From Geobacter sp. UBA5730 (lineage in GTDB: Bacteria > Desulfobacterota > Desulfuromonadia > Geobacterales > Pseudopelobacteraceae): 64,000 bases of DNA. The stretch lies in NCBI GenBank assembly GCA_002419465.1, contig DIGE01000019.1, forward strand, positions 164,745-228,744, read 5' to 3'. Under the pieces are notes generated by a model. That model did not search any database. It saw nothing but the letters and a program-made list of their open reading frames with translations, and had not been told where the DNA came from. Positions 32,375 to 40,632 of the stretch are shown here, piece after piece. Both the position numbers and the translations under genes were made by a program. Every line of letters starts with the position of its first letter. The first letter of the stretch is position 1.

Positions 32375-32722
32375 ATGGACAAGGACAAAATCAAAAACGT
32401 GGTGGCAGGGTTTGGCATCGCCAGCCTGGTAGCTGGGGTGGCACTGCCGACGCAGGTCCAGGGGGCCAGTGGTTGAGGTGGCAAGCAGGGTGCCGGGAGC
32501 ACCCAGCAACAAGGTTCTGGTAGTGGCTGAGGCGGCAAGACTGGCGCCGGGAGCGCCGAGGAAAAGGTCGTCACACCGCAAGAAGCACAACAACCACCGG
32601 CAGAGCAGCAGCCGGCAGAGCAAAAGCCGGCAGAAAAACCCCAACCCAAGCCGGGTGGATCCGGTTGAGGCACATCTGGCTGAGGTGGCGCCAAGGGTGC
32701 CGGAGGCACTCAGGAAAAGTAG
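32375..32722 (+). CDS. sbtA: SbtA-type selenocysteine-containing peptide precursor (four in-frame UGA)
   Basis: From ATG 32375 (site GGAGAGGGGTGA) the frame runs to TAG 32720-32722 and is interrupted only by TGA at 32474, 32528, 32666 and 32681. Read as selenocysteine these are residues 34, 52, 98 and 103 of 115, each in the context SGU(G) (SGUGG three times, SGUGT once), exactly where the upstream paralogue has SGCGG. The N-terminus (MDKDKIKNVVAGFGIASLVAG) is homologous to that paralogue. There is no cysteine. Between the repeats lies a Pro/Glu/Gln/Ala linker with PAEQ/PAEK units. Hairpins of bacterial SECIS type follow three UGAs at identical spacing. The gene precedes a radical SAM maturase. 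This is the selenobiotic (SbtA/SbtM) type of RiPP locus I know from Geobacter annotation. Standard gene calling would miss it. Confidence 0.88.
32488..32504 (+). promoter_or_regulatory. bSECIS-like hairpin after first UGA
   Basis: GGGTGC (32488-32493), loop CGGGA, GCACCC (32499-32504): a 6-bp perfect stem. The stem starts 12 bases and the loop 18 bases after the last base of the UGA at 32474-32476. This is within the distance at which bacterial SECIS hairpins recruit SelB. Confidence 0.75.
32542..32558 (+). promoter_or_regulatory. bSECIS-like hairpin after second UGA
   Basis: TGGCGC (32542-32547), loop CGGGA, GCGCCG (32553-32558): a 6-bp stem with one U-G pair. The loop is the same and the offset is exactly that of the first hairpin (stem +12, loop +18 from the UGA at 32528-32530). 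The stem bases differ in compensated pairs, so it is not a simple DNA repeat. Confidence 0.75.
32695..32711 (+). promoter_or_regulatory. bSECIS-like hairpin after fourth UGA
   Basis: GGGTGC (32695-32700), loop CGGAG, GCACTC (32706-32711): 6 bp with one G-U pair, again with the stem at +12 and the loop at +18 from the UGA at 32681-32683. The third UGA (32666) has no hairpin of this quality at that offset. Only a 4-bp TGGC/GCCA stem spans the region. Confidence 0.7.
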
Positions 32723-32736
32723 TTTCTTGCAGAACC

Positions 32737-32777
32737 CGGGCGGCAGGCTATACTTACACAGCTGCCGCCCGTTTTTT
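32737..32777 (+). terminator. rho-independent terminator between sbtA and the maturase
   Basis: CGGGCGGCAG (32737-32746) pairs perfectly with CTGCCGCCCG (32762-32771), followed by six T. It lies 14 bases after the sbtA stop, so maturase transcription depends on read-through or another promoter. This gives the usual RiPP excess of precursor over enzyme. Confidence 0.88.
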
Positions 32778-32833
32778 GTGCTGGCTCCGGACAGAAAGGG
32801 GTATCAAACATTTTTGCCACCACCCGCAAACTT

Positions 32834-34357
32834 ATGGGCCAGGCAGCCTGGGACCAAGTTATTGGCAGCACGCAGGCTGAACCCAGCCCTGAAACAGTGC
32901 TGGAGCGATTAAGCAATCGGACTGACCAACTTCATCCTGAATGGTTGCCGGAGTTGGCACGCTTGGAGCTATTTCGGCACCATGCTGGCACCACGGTCAT
33001 CCCTGCCCCGCTGGAACGAACCAACATTTGCCTGAATCCGTCCCTGCAACTGTTCCCCACTAACTGGTGCAATCTACTCCCGCTGCTAACCTCTGCAGCA
33101 GAACAGACCATGACGCAGGTTACTTCCGGAGAAGAGCTGATTCTCTTCTGGCGAAATCCCGACGACGGTGTCGTCCATGGCGAGCGGGCCTTGCCGGAGC
33201 ACCTGCTGGCAATCAAGCTGATGGCAGAAGACATTTCAGCGGAAGAGGCCGCCGATCAGGCGGGCGTAACGGTTGCCGTGATTGACGCCCTACTGTCGGA
33301 CTGTATCCAGAACGGTATCCTGCTGTCACCGCCCTCCCGCCTGCAACGGCAAACCGATCAGCATGCAGCTCAGGTTTTCACCCTGCAGTGGCACCTGACC
33401 CAGACCTGCGATCTGGCATGCAAACATTGCTACGACCGCAGCCAACGGGCCGATTTCCCCTTTGAACGTGCCCTCACCTTGATGCAGGAACTGCGCAATT
33501 TCTGTCGAAAACGCTTTGTGCGACCACAGGTCTCTTTCAGCGGCGGCAACCCGTTGCTGCACCCCAGATTTTTCGACCTGTACCAGGCAGCTGCCGATCA
33601 TGGTCTGATGATCGCCATTCTGGGCAATGCCAGTGACCGGCCGACCCTGGAACGGATACTGGCGATCCAGCGGCCGGTTTACTATCAGGTCAGCCTGGAG
33701 GGGCTGGAACAACATAACGATGCAATCCGGGGGGCTGGCAACTATCGCCGGACCATTGCATTTCTACGAATGCTGACCAAACTGGGCATTCCCAACCTGG
33801 TGATGCTGACCCTGACCAGGGCAAATTTGGATCAGGTCATTCCGTTGGCCGAGCAACTGGAAGGCATCACCGGAGGTCTCGCCTTTAACCGGCTGGCGCT
33901 GTTTGGCGAAGGCGCAAACCTGGTACTTCCTGCCTCTGACGAGTATCAAACCTTTCTGAGACAGTATGTTGCTGCACTGCCGACCCATCCGGTGTTGGCC
34001 CTGAAGGACAGCCTGCTGAATTGCATCTTTGAGGAGCAGGACCGGACGCTGTTCGGGGGTTGCGCCGGTTTCGGCTGCGGCGCAGCCTTCAACTTTCTTG
34101 CCGTACTTTCCGACGGAGAGGTACACGCCTGCCGCAAGCTGCCCTCCCCTCTTGGAACCATCCTGCAGCAATCACTGGAGGATATCTACGATTCCAGACT
34201 GGCAGCTCGCTACCGGGCCGGCTCCAGTGCCTGCAACGACTGCAACCTGCGGGCCGTCTGCGGAGGTTGCCTGGCCGTGACCGCCAGCCTCGGACTCGAC
34301 CCGCTCACCAACAGGGACCCCTACTGCGTAAAACAAACTTCACAGCCATTAACTTGA
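32834..34357 (+). CDS. sbtM: selenobiotic-type radical SAM/SPASM peptide maturase
   Basis: The 507-residue protein has a helical N-terminus, a PqqD/RRE-like winged-helix segment (about residues 98-170, LPEHLLAIKLMAEDISAEEAADQAG) suited to leader binding, a radical SAM core with the 4Fe-4S motif Cys192-x3-Cys196-x2-Cys199 (CDLACKHC) and SFSGGNPLLHP, then a SPASM-type C-terminus rich in cysteine (GGCAGFGCGA, HACRKLPSP, CNDCNLRAVCGGC). It would bind SAM and auxiliary clusters and modify the Cys/Sec peptides encoded just upstream. The start is uncertain: ATG 32834 has no clear ribosome binding site, and the frame is open further upstream. The family name SbtM is my recollection of a curated family and should be checked. 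Confidence 0.82.
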   Translation: MGQAAWDQVIGSTQAEPSPETVLERLSNRTDQLHPEWLPELARLELFRHHAGTTVIPAPLERTNICLNPSLQLFPTNWCNLLPLLTSAAEQTMTQVTSGEELILFWRNPDDGVVHGERALPEHLLAIKLMAEDISAEEAADQAGVTVAVIDALLSDCIQNGILLSPPSRLQRQTDQHAAQVFTLQWHLTQTCDLACKHCYDRSQRADFPFERALTLMQELRNFCRKRFVRPQVSFSGGNPLLHPRFFDLYQAAADHGLMIAILGNASDRPTLERILAIQRPVYYQVSLEGLEQHNDAIRGAGNYRRTIAFLRMLTKLGIPNLVMLTLTRANLDQVIPLAEQLEGITGGLAFNRLALFGEGANLVLPASDEYQTFLRQYVAALPTHPVLALKDSLLNCIFEEQDRTLFGGCAGFGCGAAFNFLAVLSDGEVHACRKLPSPLGTILQQSLEDIYDSRLAARYRAGSSACNDCNLRAVCGGCLAVTASLGLDPLTNRDPYCVKQTSQPLT

Positions 34358-34416
34358 CCTTTGCCCAACCAGCGCTACACTTAGAGCTACTTTTTCATAA
34401 CCCGGGAGGCCCTTGC

Positions 34417-36453
34417 ATGCTGAACAACCTGACCATCGCCACCAAGATGATCGTCACCTTTCTGATCATTACCGTACTTGCCACGGCCATGGGTGTCTTC
34501 GCTATCATTCAGAATGGCCGGATCGGCAGTTCGTCCAACCAGATCGCCACCGCCCAGATTCCGTCAATACATGCCATTACGGCGATGAACGCACTGCTGG
34601 GCAGCCACCGGCGCGGTGAATTGCTGATGGTGATCGCTCTCATACCGGAAGACAAAGAAAAGTACATCAAGCGCAATGACGCGATGATGGAAAAGTTCAA
34701 AGTGGAGCAGGCCACCTACGAAAAACTGATCGACTCACCTGAGGAAAAAACGGACTATAATGAGTTCAAACTGGCCTGGGAAGCCTATCTGTCAGCCTAT
34801 CCAGCCATCAAAGAAGCGGCCCAGCAGGGTGCTCCCCCGGAGGTGACAGCCGGCCTGATCATGGGCCAGTCCAGCAAGACCTTCAACCAGGCGCTGGCGA
34901 CCCTTGAAAAACTCGAAAAATTCAATATTGAACAATCACAGAAAGAGAGCAGCAAGGCGCTCGATATCTCCAAAACCACCCGGCTCTGGATCATCCTGAT
35001 CATCATTGCCAATTTTATGATCGGCCTGTTTGTCATCATCGCCTTTGCCCGCACAATGACCAAGCCCCTCAAAGAATTGGCCGCCGGAGCCGAAAAGGTT
35101 GCCACCGGAGACCTGGGGGTACAGGTTGAGATTGATACCGGTGACGAAGTCGGCCAACTGTCGATCTCGTTCCAGAACATGGTCAATGCGCTGCGGGAGT
35201 TGATCGGCACGTTATCCGACTCAGCCACCCACGTGGCAAGCTCTTCAAGCGAGATGCAGCAAGGCGCCCAGGAAATGGCCAGCGGTGCCGAGGAGGTGGC
35301 CTCCCAGGCCATCACCGTAGCCACCGCCAGTGAAGAGATGTCAGCCACCAGCGGTGATATCGCCCAGAACTGCCTGATGGCCGCAGAAGGGGCCGACCGG
35401 GCCAATGAAGCAGCTGCCCACGGCGCTGCGGTAGTAGAAAAATCAATCAATGTGATGCAACGGATCGCCGAGCGGGTCCAATCCTCAGCCAAGACCGTCG
35501 AGGGCCTTGGCTCCCGCAGCGACCAGATCGGCTCTATCATCGGCACTATCCAGGATATCGCCGACCAGACCAACCTGCTGGCCCTGAATGCGGCCATTGA
35601 AGCAGCCTGGGCCGGTGAACAGGGCCGGGGATTTGCGGTGGTTGCCGATGAGGTACGGGCCCTGGCCGAGCGCACCACCAAGGCCACCCGCGAGATTGAC
35701 CAGATGATCAAGGCGATCCAGCAGGAGACCAGGACCGCTGTCACCGCCATGGAAGAGGGAGTGGCCGAGGTGGAACAGGGCACCGAGGAAGCTGCCCGCT
35801 CCGGTGAAGCTCTGCGCCGGATTCAGGATGAGATCAACGCGGTTCACCTGCAGGTCCAGCAGATCGCTACCGCTGCCGAGGAACAGACCGCCACCACCAG
35901 TGAGATCAGCACCAATATCCACCAGATCACCGAGATCGCCCGGCAAACCATGGAACACTCCCGCGCCACCGTGGGCACCGCCCAGAAACTCACCCGCCTT
36001 TCGGACGAGTTGCAGAAGGTGGTCGGCCAATTCAAACTGTCCGAATCAGGCAAGCTGATCGTCTGGAGTAACAGTTACAGCGTCAAGGTCAGCCAGATGG
36101 ACCAGGAGCACCAGCGGCTGATCGACATCATCAACAATCTCTATGTTGCCATGCGCTCCGGACGCAGCACTGAAGCCATCGGCAGCATCCTGGATGAACT
36201 GGTAGCCTACACCAAGACCCACTTCAGCCACGAAGAACAGTTAATGCAACAGGCCAATTACGAAGGATTGGCAGAGCAAAAACGTAGTCACGAGGCCCTG
36301 GTGGCCCAGCTCAACGAAATCCTGGTCAAATACCACAACGGCACCGCCCTGGGGCAGGAGATCATGAACTTCCTCAAAAACTGGTTGATCAACCACATCC
36401 AGGGCCTGGACAAAAAATACGGTCCTGCCATGCATAAAAAAGGTATCAAATAA
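34417..36453 (+). CDS. methyl-accepting chemotaxis protein with C-terminal hemerythrin domain
   Basis: ATG 34417 follows GGGAGG by eight bases and gives 678 residues. Layout: membrane helix 1 (MIVTFLIITVLATAMGVFAII), a four-helix periplasmic sensor (about 35-185), membrane helix 2 (LWIILIIIANFMIGLFVIIAF), HAMP, and the signalling domain with the conserved hairpin tip around residues 385-410 (IADQTNLLALNAAIEAAWAGE). From about residue 545 comes a bacteriohemerythrin domain (MDQEHQRLI, HFSHEEQLM, RSHEALVAQ, WLINHIQGLDKKY), whose His/Glu/Asp set would hold a di-iron oxygen-binding site. This predicts oxygen or redox taxis. The hairpin residue corresponding to Tsr Arg388 is Trp (W398). It is 59 bp after the maturase and 5 bp before a heme-sensing kinase. 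Confidence 0.92.
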   Translation: MLNNLTIATKMIVTFLIITVLATAMGVFAIIQNGRIGSSSNQIATAQIPSIHAITAMNALLGSHRRGELLMVIALIPEDKEKYIKRNDAMMEKFKVEQATYEKLIDSPEEKTDYNEFKLAWEAYLSAYPAIKEAAQQGAPPEVTAGLIMGQSSKTFNQALATLEKLEKFNIEQSQKESSKALDISKTTRLWIILIIIANFMIGLFVIIAFARTMTKPLKELAAGAEKVATGDLGVQVEIDTGDEVGQLSISFQNMVNALRELIGTLSDSATHVASSSSEMQQGAQEMASGAEEVASQAITVATASEEMSATSGDIAQNCLMAAEGADRANEAAAHGAAVVEKSINVMQRIAERVQSSAKTVEGLGSRSDQIGSIIGTIQDIADQTNLLALNAAIEAAWAGEQGRGFAVVADEVRALAERTTKATREIDQMIKAIQQETRTAVTAMEEGVAEVEQGTEEAARSGEALRRIQDEINAVHLQVQQIATAAEEQTATTSEISTNIHQITEIARQTMEHSRATVGTAQKLTRLSDELQKVVGQFKLSESGKLIVWSNSYSVKVSQMDQEHQRLIDIINNLYVAMRSGRSTEAIGSILDELVAYTKTHFSHEEQLMQQANYEGLAEQKRSHEALVAQLNEILVKYHNGTALGQEIMNFLKNWLINHIQGLDKKYGPAMHKKGIK

Positions 36454-36458
36454 CCACG

Positions 36459-38462
36459 ATGGCTCGCCGAGCTTCAGCGATACAGGCAACTGATTCGAGA
36501 TGGTGGCCGTTGCTGATGATGGCGCTGACCTGGTCATTGGTGGTAGGCGGTTCACTGCTTTGGAACCAACGGCTGGTGCAGCAGAAAATACTGGGAGACG
36601 CCCGTCTTGAGGCCGATACAATCATCAACAAAGATCTGGCCTACCGCCGCTGGGCCACCATGCACGGTGGCGTGTATGTGCATCCCACCACCAAGACCCC
36701 GCCCAACCCTTGGTTAAACCACCCTAAACGGGATGTGGTGACCACGGATGGAGACCGGCTGACCCTGATGAACCCGGCCTATATGACCCGCCAGATGATG
36801 GCAATGTTCAGCGAACAGTATGGCGTCAAGGGGCATATCACCAGCCTCAAGCTAAAAAATCCTGTCAACATCCCGGATGCCTGGGAGCGTGACGCCCTGC
36901 AGCAATTTCAGCAAGGAGTGCAGAGCGTCAGCCAGAAAACCCTGATTGACGACAAACCATATTTACGCCTGATACTGCCAATGTTCATGGAACAGGGCTG
37001 CCTGACGTGCCACGCCGACACCGGCATCCCGGTGGGGGACGTTCGCGGAGGCATCAGTGCCGCCGTCCCCTTGCTGCGTCACGAATTGGTTGCGGCAGAT
37101 TCGCTGAAAGGGCTGCGATTGGCCCACGTCGGCATCTGGCTGTTGGGACTATCACTGATGGCAGGAGGCAACGTCCTCTACCAACGCCAGCAGTCCACCA
37201 TAAAAGTCACGGAGGGGGCCCTTGCCAGCAGTCAGGTGCGCTTTGCCGCCCTGACCCAAGCCTCTCCCACCGGGGTGTTCCAGACCGACCCAACTGGCTC
37301 CGTCATCTTTGTCAACGAGCAGTGGTGTATTATGACGGGGCTCACCCCGGAACAGGCCTCGGGTAGCGGCTGGGCCCAAGTTCTGCACCCTGACGACCGT
37401 GAACGTATCCCCAACGTGTGGCTACAGTCAGTCAAGGAACAACGCCCCTTCAGGTCTGAATTCCGCTTCATGCGGCCCGATGGCAAGGTGATCTGGGTCT
37501 ACATTCAGAGCAGCGTAATGAAGGATGTAAAGGGGGCCGTAATCGGCTATGTAGGCACGGTTACCGATATCAGTGAGCACAAAGAGGTCGAACAGACGCT
37601 GCAGGCAGCCAAAGAGCTGGCAGAAGATGCCAACCGGGCCAAGAGTGAGTTTCTGGCTAACATCAGCCATGAGTTGCGCACTCCCTTGAATGCGGTCATG
37701 GGTGGTGCCCAGCTACTGGACCTGACCAACCTGAATCCGGAACAACGGGAATACCTTGACATGGTCAACGCAGGAGTTATTCAGGAACTGGCCCTGGTGA
37801 GCGACCTGCTTGACCTGACCGTGATCGAGGCAGGAGGCGTGCAGATTGAAAAGAACCCCTTCCTGCTGCGTAGCATGCTCGGCGACTTGATCATGCAGCG
37901 CCAGGATATCTGCGCGGCAAAAGGGCTACAGCTTGCCCTGGAGGTGACGCAGGACTCCCCTGAAGCACTGCTGGGGGACAGCCGTCGCTTCAAACAGGCC
38001 CTGGACATTCTGGTGAACAACGCCATCAAGTTTACTGACCAGGGGAAAATTACGATAACGGTTCAGCCAACAAAACGGGAGGGAGAGCGGATCGGCCTGT
38101 CAGTGCGGGTCACCGACACGGGAATCGGCATTCCGGCAGAGCTGCACGAACAGATCTTTACTCCATTCAAACAGGCCGATATGTCACACACCCGGCGCCA
38201 CGGCGGCACCGGGCTGGGGCTTTCCATCTGTCGCCGTCTGGCCATCGCCATGGGCGGTGAGGTGCGGGTTGAAAGCAGTGTCGGGAGCGGAAGCAGCTTT
38301 TACCTGGAGCTGCCCTTTGAACTCGACCTGCAGAACCAGGCAGCCGTAACGCCAACCACCAGTAAGGACAATGACCGGATACCGGGGCATGCTTCCGCCG
38401 CCGATCAAAACAACCCTCAGTCGGCAGATTCATCCCCCAGGTGCAAGCCCGGCACTAAATAG
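36459..38462 (+). CDS. heme-binding (DUF3365) PAS sensor histidine kinase
   Basis: The 667-residue kinase has an N-terminal membrane helix (LLMMALTWSLVVGGSLLW), then a DUF3365/Tll0287-like periplasmic domain with a single c-type heme motif CLTCH near residue 184, a second helix near 230, a PAS-PAC module (about 260-385), HisKA (HELRTPLNAVMGG, His near 405) and HATPase (NNAIKFTDQGKI, DTGIGIP, GGTGLGLSI). There is no receiver domain and no response regulator next to it. Covalent heme suggests it senses redox state or a gas. It starts 5 bases after the chemoreceptor and is probably co-transcribed. The last 46 bases overlap the convergent hldD gene. Confidence 0.9.
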   Translation: MARRASAIQATDSRWWPLLMMALTWSLVVGGSLLWNQRLVQQKILGDARLEADTIINKDLAYRRWATMHGGVYVHPTTKTPPNPWLNHPKRDVVTTDGDRLTLMNPAYMTRQMMAMFSEQYGVKGHITSLKLKNPVNIPDAWERDALQQFQQGVQSVSQKTLIDDKPYLRLILPMFMEQGCLTCHADTGIPVGDVRGGISAAVPLLRHELVAADSLKGLRLAHVGIWLLGLSLMAGGNVLYQRQQSTIKVTEGALASSQVRFAALTQASPTGVFQTDPTGSVIFVNEQWCIMTGLTPEQASGSGWAQVLHPDDRERIPNVWLQSVKEQRPFRSEFRFMRPDGKVIWVYIQSSVMKDVKGAVIGYVGTVTDISEHKEVEQTLQAAKELAEDANRAKSEFLANISHELRTPLNAVMGGAQLLDLTNLNPEQREYLDMVNAGVIQELALVSDLLDLTVIEAGGVQIEKNPFLLRSMLGDLIMQRQDICAAKGLQLALEVTQDSPEALLGDSRRFKQALDILVNNAIKFTDQGKITITVQPTKREGERIGLSVRVTDTGIGIPAELHEQIFTPFKQADMSHTRRHGGTGLGLSICRRLAIAMGGEVRVESSVGSGSSFYLELPFELDLQNQAAVTPTTSKDNDRIPGHASAADQNNPQSADSSPRCKPGTK

Positions 38463-39415
38463 CCTTTGACGTAATCAGCCACCGCATCCTCCAATGGGGT
38501 TGCCGGCGCGTTATAGCCGATAGCTGCCAGCTTGGCATTTTCAGCGCAGGTATAGTACTGATAACGATGCCGGATATGCTCAGGCATGTCGATGTAGCTT
38601 ATATCAGCCGGTTTGCCTAACGCAGCGAACAAGGCCTGGGCCAGATCGTTCCAGGAACGGGCCTGGCCGGTGCCGACGTTGAAGATGCCGTTGGCCTCGG
38701 GGCGGTTGAGAAAAAACAGGGTCATGGCTACAGCATCTTTCACATAGACAAAATCCCGCAACTGTTCACCATCAGCATACTCAGGCCGGTGAGAGCGGAA
38801 CAGGGTCATCCCGCCAGTGGCCTGCACCTGCTCAAAGGCCTTCAACACCACCGAGCGCATCTCCCCTTTGTGCTGTTCATTGGGACCATAGACATTGAAA
38901 TACTTCAACCCCACCACCTTGTCCAACAGGAGGTGTTGTTGCAGCCAGAGATCGAAAAGCTGCTTGGAATAGCCATAGCCATTCAATGGCCGCAGGCTTG
39001 ACAATCGGGCTTCATCGTCGTTGAACCCCAGGGCACCATCGCCGTAGGTGGCAGCACTGGAGGCATAGATGAAGCGTGCGTCATTTTCCAAAGCAAAGCG
39101 GGCCAGCTGTTTGGAATACTCGAAGTTGTTGTGAATCAGGTAGCTGGCATCCCGCTCGGTGGTGGAGGAACAGGCCCCCAGATGAAGTATGGCCTGAATC
39201 CGCTGGGTGCCGACCGGCGAAGAGGTACCCTTTGCCAGCAGTGGCAACAGGTCTTCCTTTTCCAGATAATCCTTGAATTTGAGCGGTGCCAGGTTGGCCC
39301 ATTTGTCACTGGTGCCCAAATGGTCAACGATCACGATATTTTCATGGCCCAGCTGATTGAGACGCCAAACCACGGCACTGCCGATCAGACCGGCCCCTCC
39401 GGTAACAATAATCAT
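38417..39415 (-). CDS. hldD: ADP-L-glycero-D-manno-heptose 6-epimerase
   Basis: This enzyme makes ADP-L-glycero-D-manno-heptose for the lipopolysaccharide inner core. The 332 residues open with the NAD(P) Rossmann loop MIIVTGGAGLIGSAVVW. The short-chain-dehydrogenase active site YGYSKQLFD (Tyr-x3-Lys) is near residue 147, with YASSAATYGDG before it. Length and motifs match HldD/RfaD closely. Its ATG overlaps the lhgO stop by four bases, and its 3' end overlaps the sensor kinase gene on the other strand by 46 bases. Confidence 0.95.
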   Translation of the reverse strand: MIIVTGGAGLIGSAVVWRLNQLGHENIVIVDHLGTSDKWANLAPLKFKDYLEKEDLLPLLAKGTSSPVGTQRIQAILHLGACSSTTERDASYLIHNNFEYSKQLARFALENDARFIYASSAATYGDGALGFNDDEARLSSLRPLNGYGYSKQLFDLWLQQHLLLDKVVGLKYFNVYGPNEQHKGEMRSVVLKAFEQVQATGGMTLFRSHRPEYADGEQLRDFVYVKDAVAMTLFFLNRPEANGIFNVGTGQARSWNDLAQALFAALGKPADISYIDMPEHIRHRYQYYTCAENAKLAAIGYNAPATPLEDAVADYVKGYLVPGLHLGDESAD

Positions 39416-40632
39416 GCCTGCTGCTCCTTATTGATATGCTGTTCCACCACCCAGGCCGCGAACGGAAAACTGCAGGTAAAGGCTGGTGAAACCGCATTCA
39501 GCACGTGGATACTACGGCCATCCCCCTCCACCACGAAGTCCTGCACCAACTCTTTTGTGTCGGTATTTAACAACTGCGCCCGGATGCCGGGCGTGCTCCA
39601 CTGGTTAAAACGGGCGGTATCAATCTGCTTGACCATCTTGGTTGCCAGGCCGGTGAAAAAAGCCCGGTCGTACTTCTTCAGCTCCCCCAAGGCCAGCGAA
39701 CGGAAACCAAAACTGTCTGACACAAAAAGTCGCGATTCCCAACCGATGATCTCCAACAGCTCAGTAAGGCTGAAATTGTCCAGCCCTGCATAATTCTGCC
39801 GCCAAAAAGCAGGGATGGCTGTTGGGCCGATCTTGATGGTGCCATCCACCGTCACGGTGTAATGGACACCCAGGAACGGGTTTTTAAGATTGGGAACCGG
39901 ATAGATGTTGGTACGGACCGGCTTGTCCGGGCCGGTGTACTTCAGATAGACCCCCTTGAACGGGATAATGGTGTAGTGCTTTGAAAAACCGTAATCACGG
40001 GCGATCCGGTCGGCATACAGACCGGCAGCGTTGATGGTCAGGCCGGCGGTTATGTTCAGACCACAGGTGGTGACGATACTGCTGTCGTCCAACCGCCGCA
40101 GGTAGCCCTGCCCAAACAGAAAGCGCACCCCGGCTGCCTCGAGATCTGCTCTCAGGGCATGACAGACCTGGGTCGGGTCAACCGTGGCGGTCGTAGGCGA
40201 GTAGAGAGCAATCTGGGTGGTTTTCGCGTTGGGATCGATGGCGGCCAGTTCCTGCTCGTCAATGACCCGCACCTCCACCCCGTTACGCTCACCCCGGCGC
40301 TGCAACTCACGGACACCTTCAATCTCGCTCTCATCTGAAGCCACCACCACCTTGTGGCACTCGTTGATCGCCAGACAACGCCCCGTAACGTATTCCTTCA
40401 TCATCCGGTTACCGTCACGGGTAAAACGAGCCTTCAGGGAATCGGCACTGTAATAAAAGCCGGCATGCAGCACGCCACTGTTGCGACCGCTGCCATGAAA
40501 GGCCACATCGGCCTCCTTCTCGATCACCAGAATATCAGCCTGGGGATAGCGGGTGCGCAACTCACGGGCCAGGGCCAGACCGATAATTCCGGCCCCGATG
40601 ATCAGGTACTCAGCACGCAGTTGCTGACTCAC
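39412..40632 (-). CDS. lhgO: L-2-hydroxyglutarate oxidase
   Basis: This FAD-dependent enzyme oxidises L-2-hydroxyglutarate to 2-oxoglutarate, passing electrons to the respiratory chain. The start is set at the GTG of 40632, which overlaps the upstream stop (GTGA) and gives 406 residues beginning SQQLRAEYLIIGAGIIGLALA, the FAD-binding loop. The longer open frame runs through the upstream gene and is rejected. SGRNSGVLHAGFYY near residue 53 and the C-terminal VSPAFTCSFPFAAWVVE region are typical of LhgO. The gene sits between trpG/pabA and hldD with four-base overlaps on both sides. Confidence 0.9.
   Translation of the reverse strand: MSQQLRAEYLIIGAGIIGLALARELRTRYPQADILVIEKEADVAFHGSGRNSGVLHAGFYYSADSLKARFTRDGNRMMKEYVTGRCLAINECHKVVVASDESEIEGVRELQRRGERNGVEVRVIDEQELAAIDPNAKTTQIALYSPTTATVDPTQVCHALRADLEAAGVRFLFGQGYLRRLDDSSIVTTCGLNITAGLTINAAGLYADRIARDYGFSKHYTIIPFKGVYLKYTGPDKPVRTNIYPVPNLKNPFLGVHYTVTVDGTIKIGPTAIPAFWRQNYAGLDNFSLTELLEIIGWESRLFVSDSFGFRSLALGELKKYDRAFFTGLATKMVKQIDTARFNQWSTPGIRAQLLNTDTKELVQDFVVEGDGRSIHVLNAVSPAFTCSFPFAAWVVEQHINKEQQA

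Noticed and set aside
32188..32709. 173-aa Pro/Ala/Cys-rich minus-strand frame
   Set aside because: It is the reverse complement of the Gly-rich peptide genes; the composition follows from GGC/GCC-rich repeats on the coding strand.
32469..32912. 147-aa plus-strand frame across the selenopeptide gene
   Set aside because: It has no ribosome binding site, runs through the sbtA terminator into the maturase start, and is explained as the +1 frame of the UGA-containing gene.
34060..34416. 119-codon upstream extension of the chemoreceptor
   Set aside because: It overlaps the maturase C-terminus in another frame. ATG 34417 has a GGGAGG site and begins the expected membrane helix.
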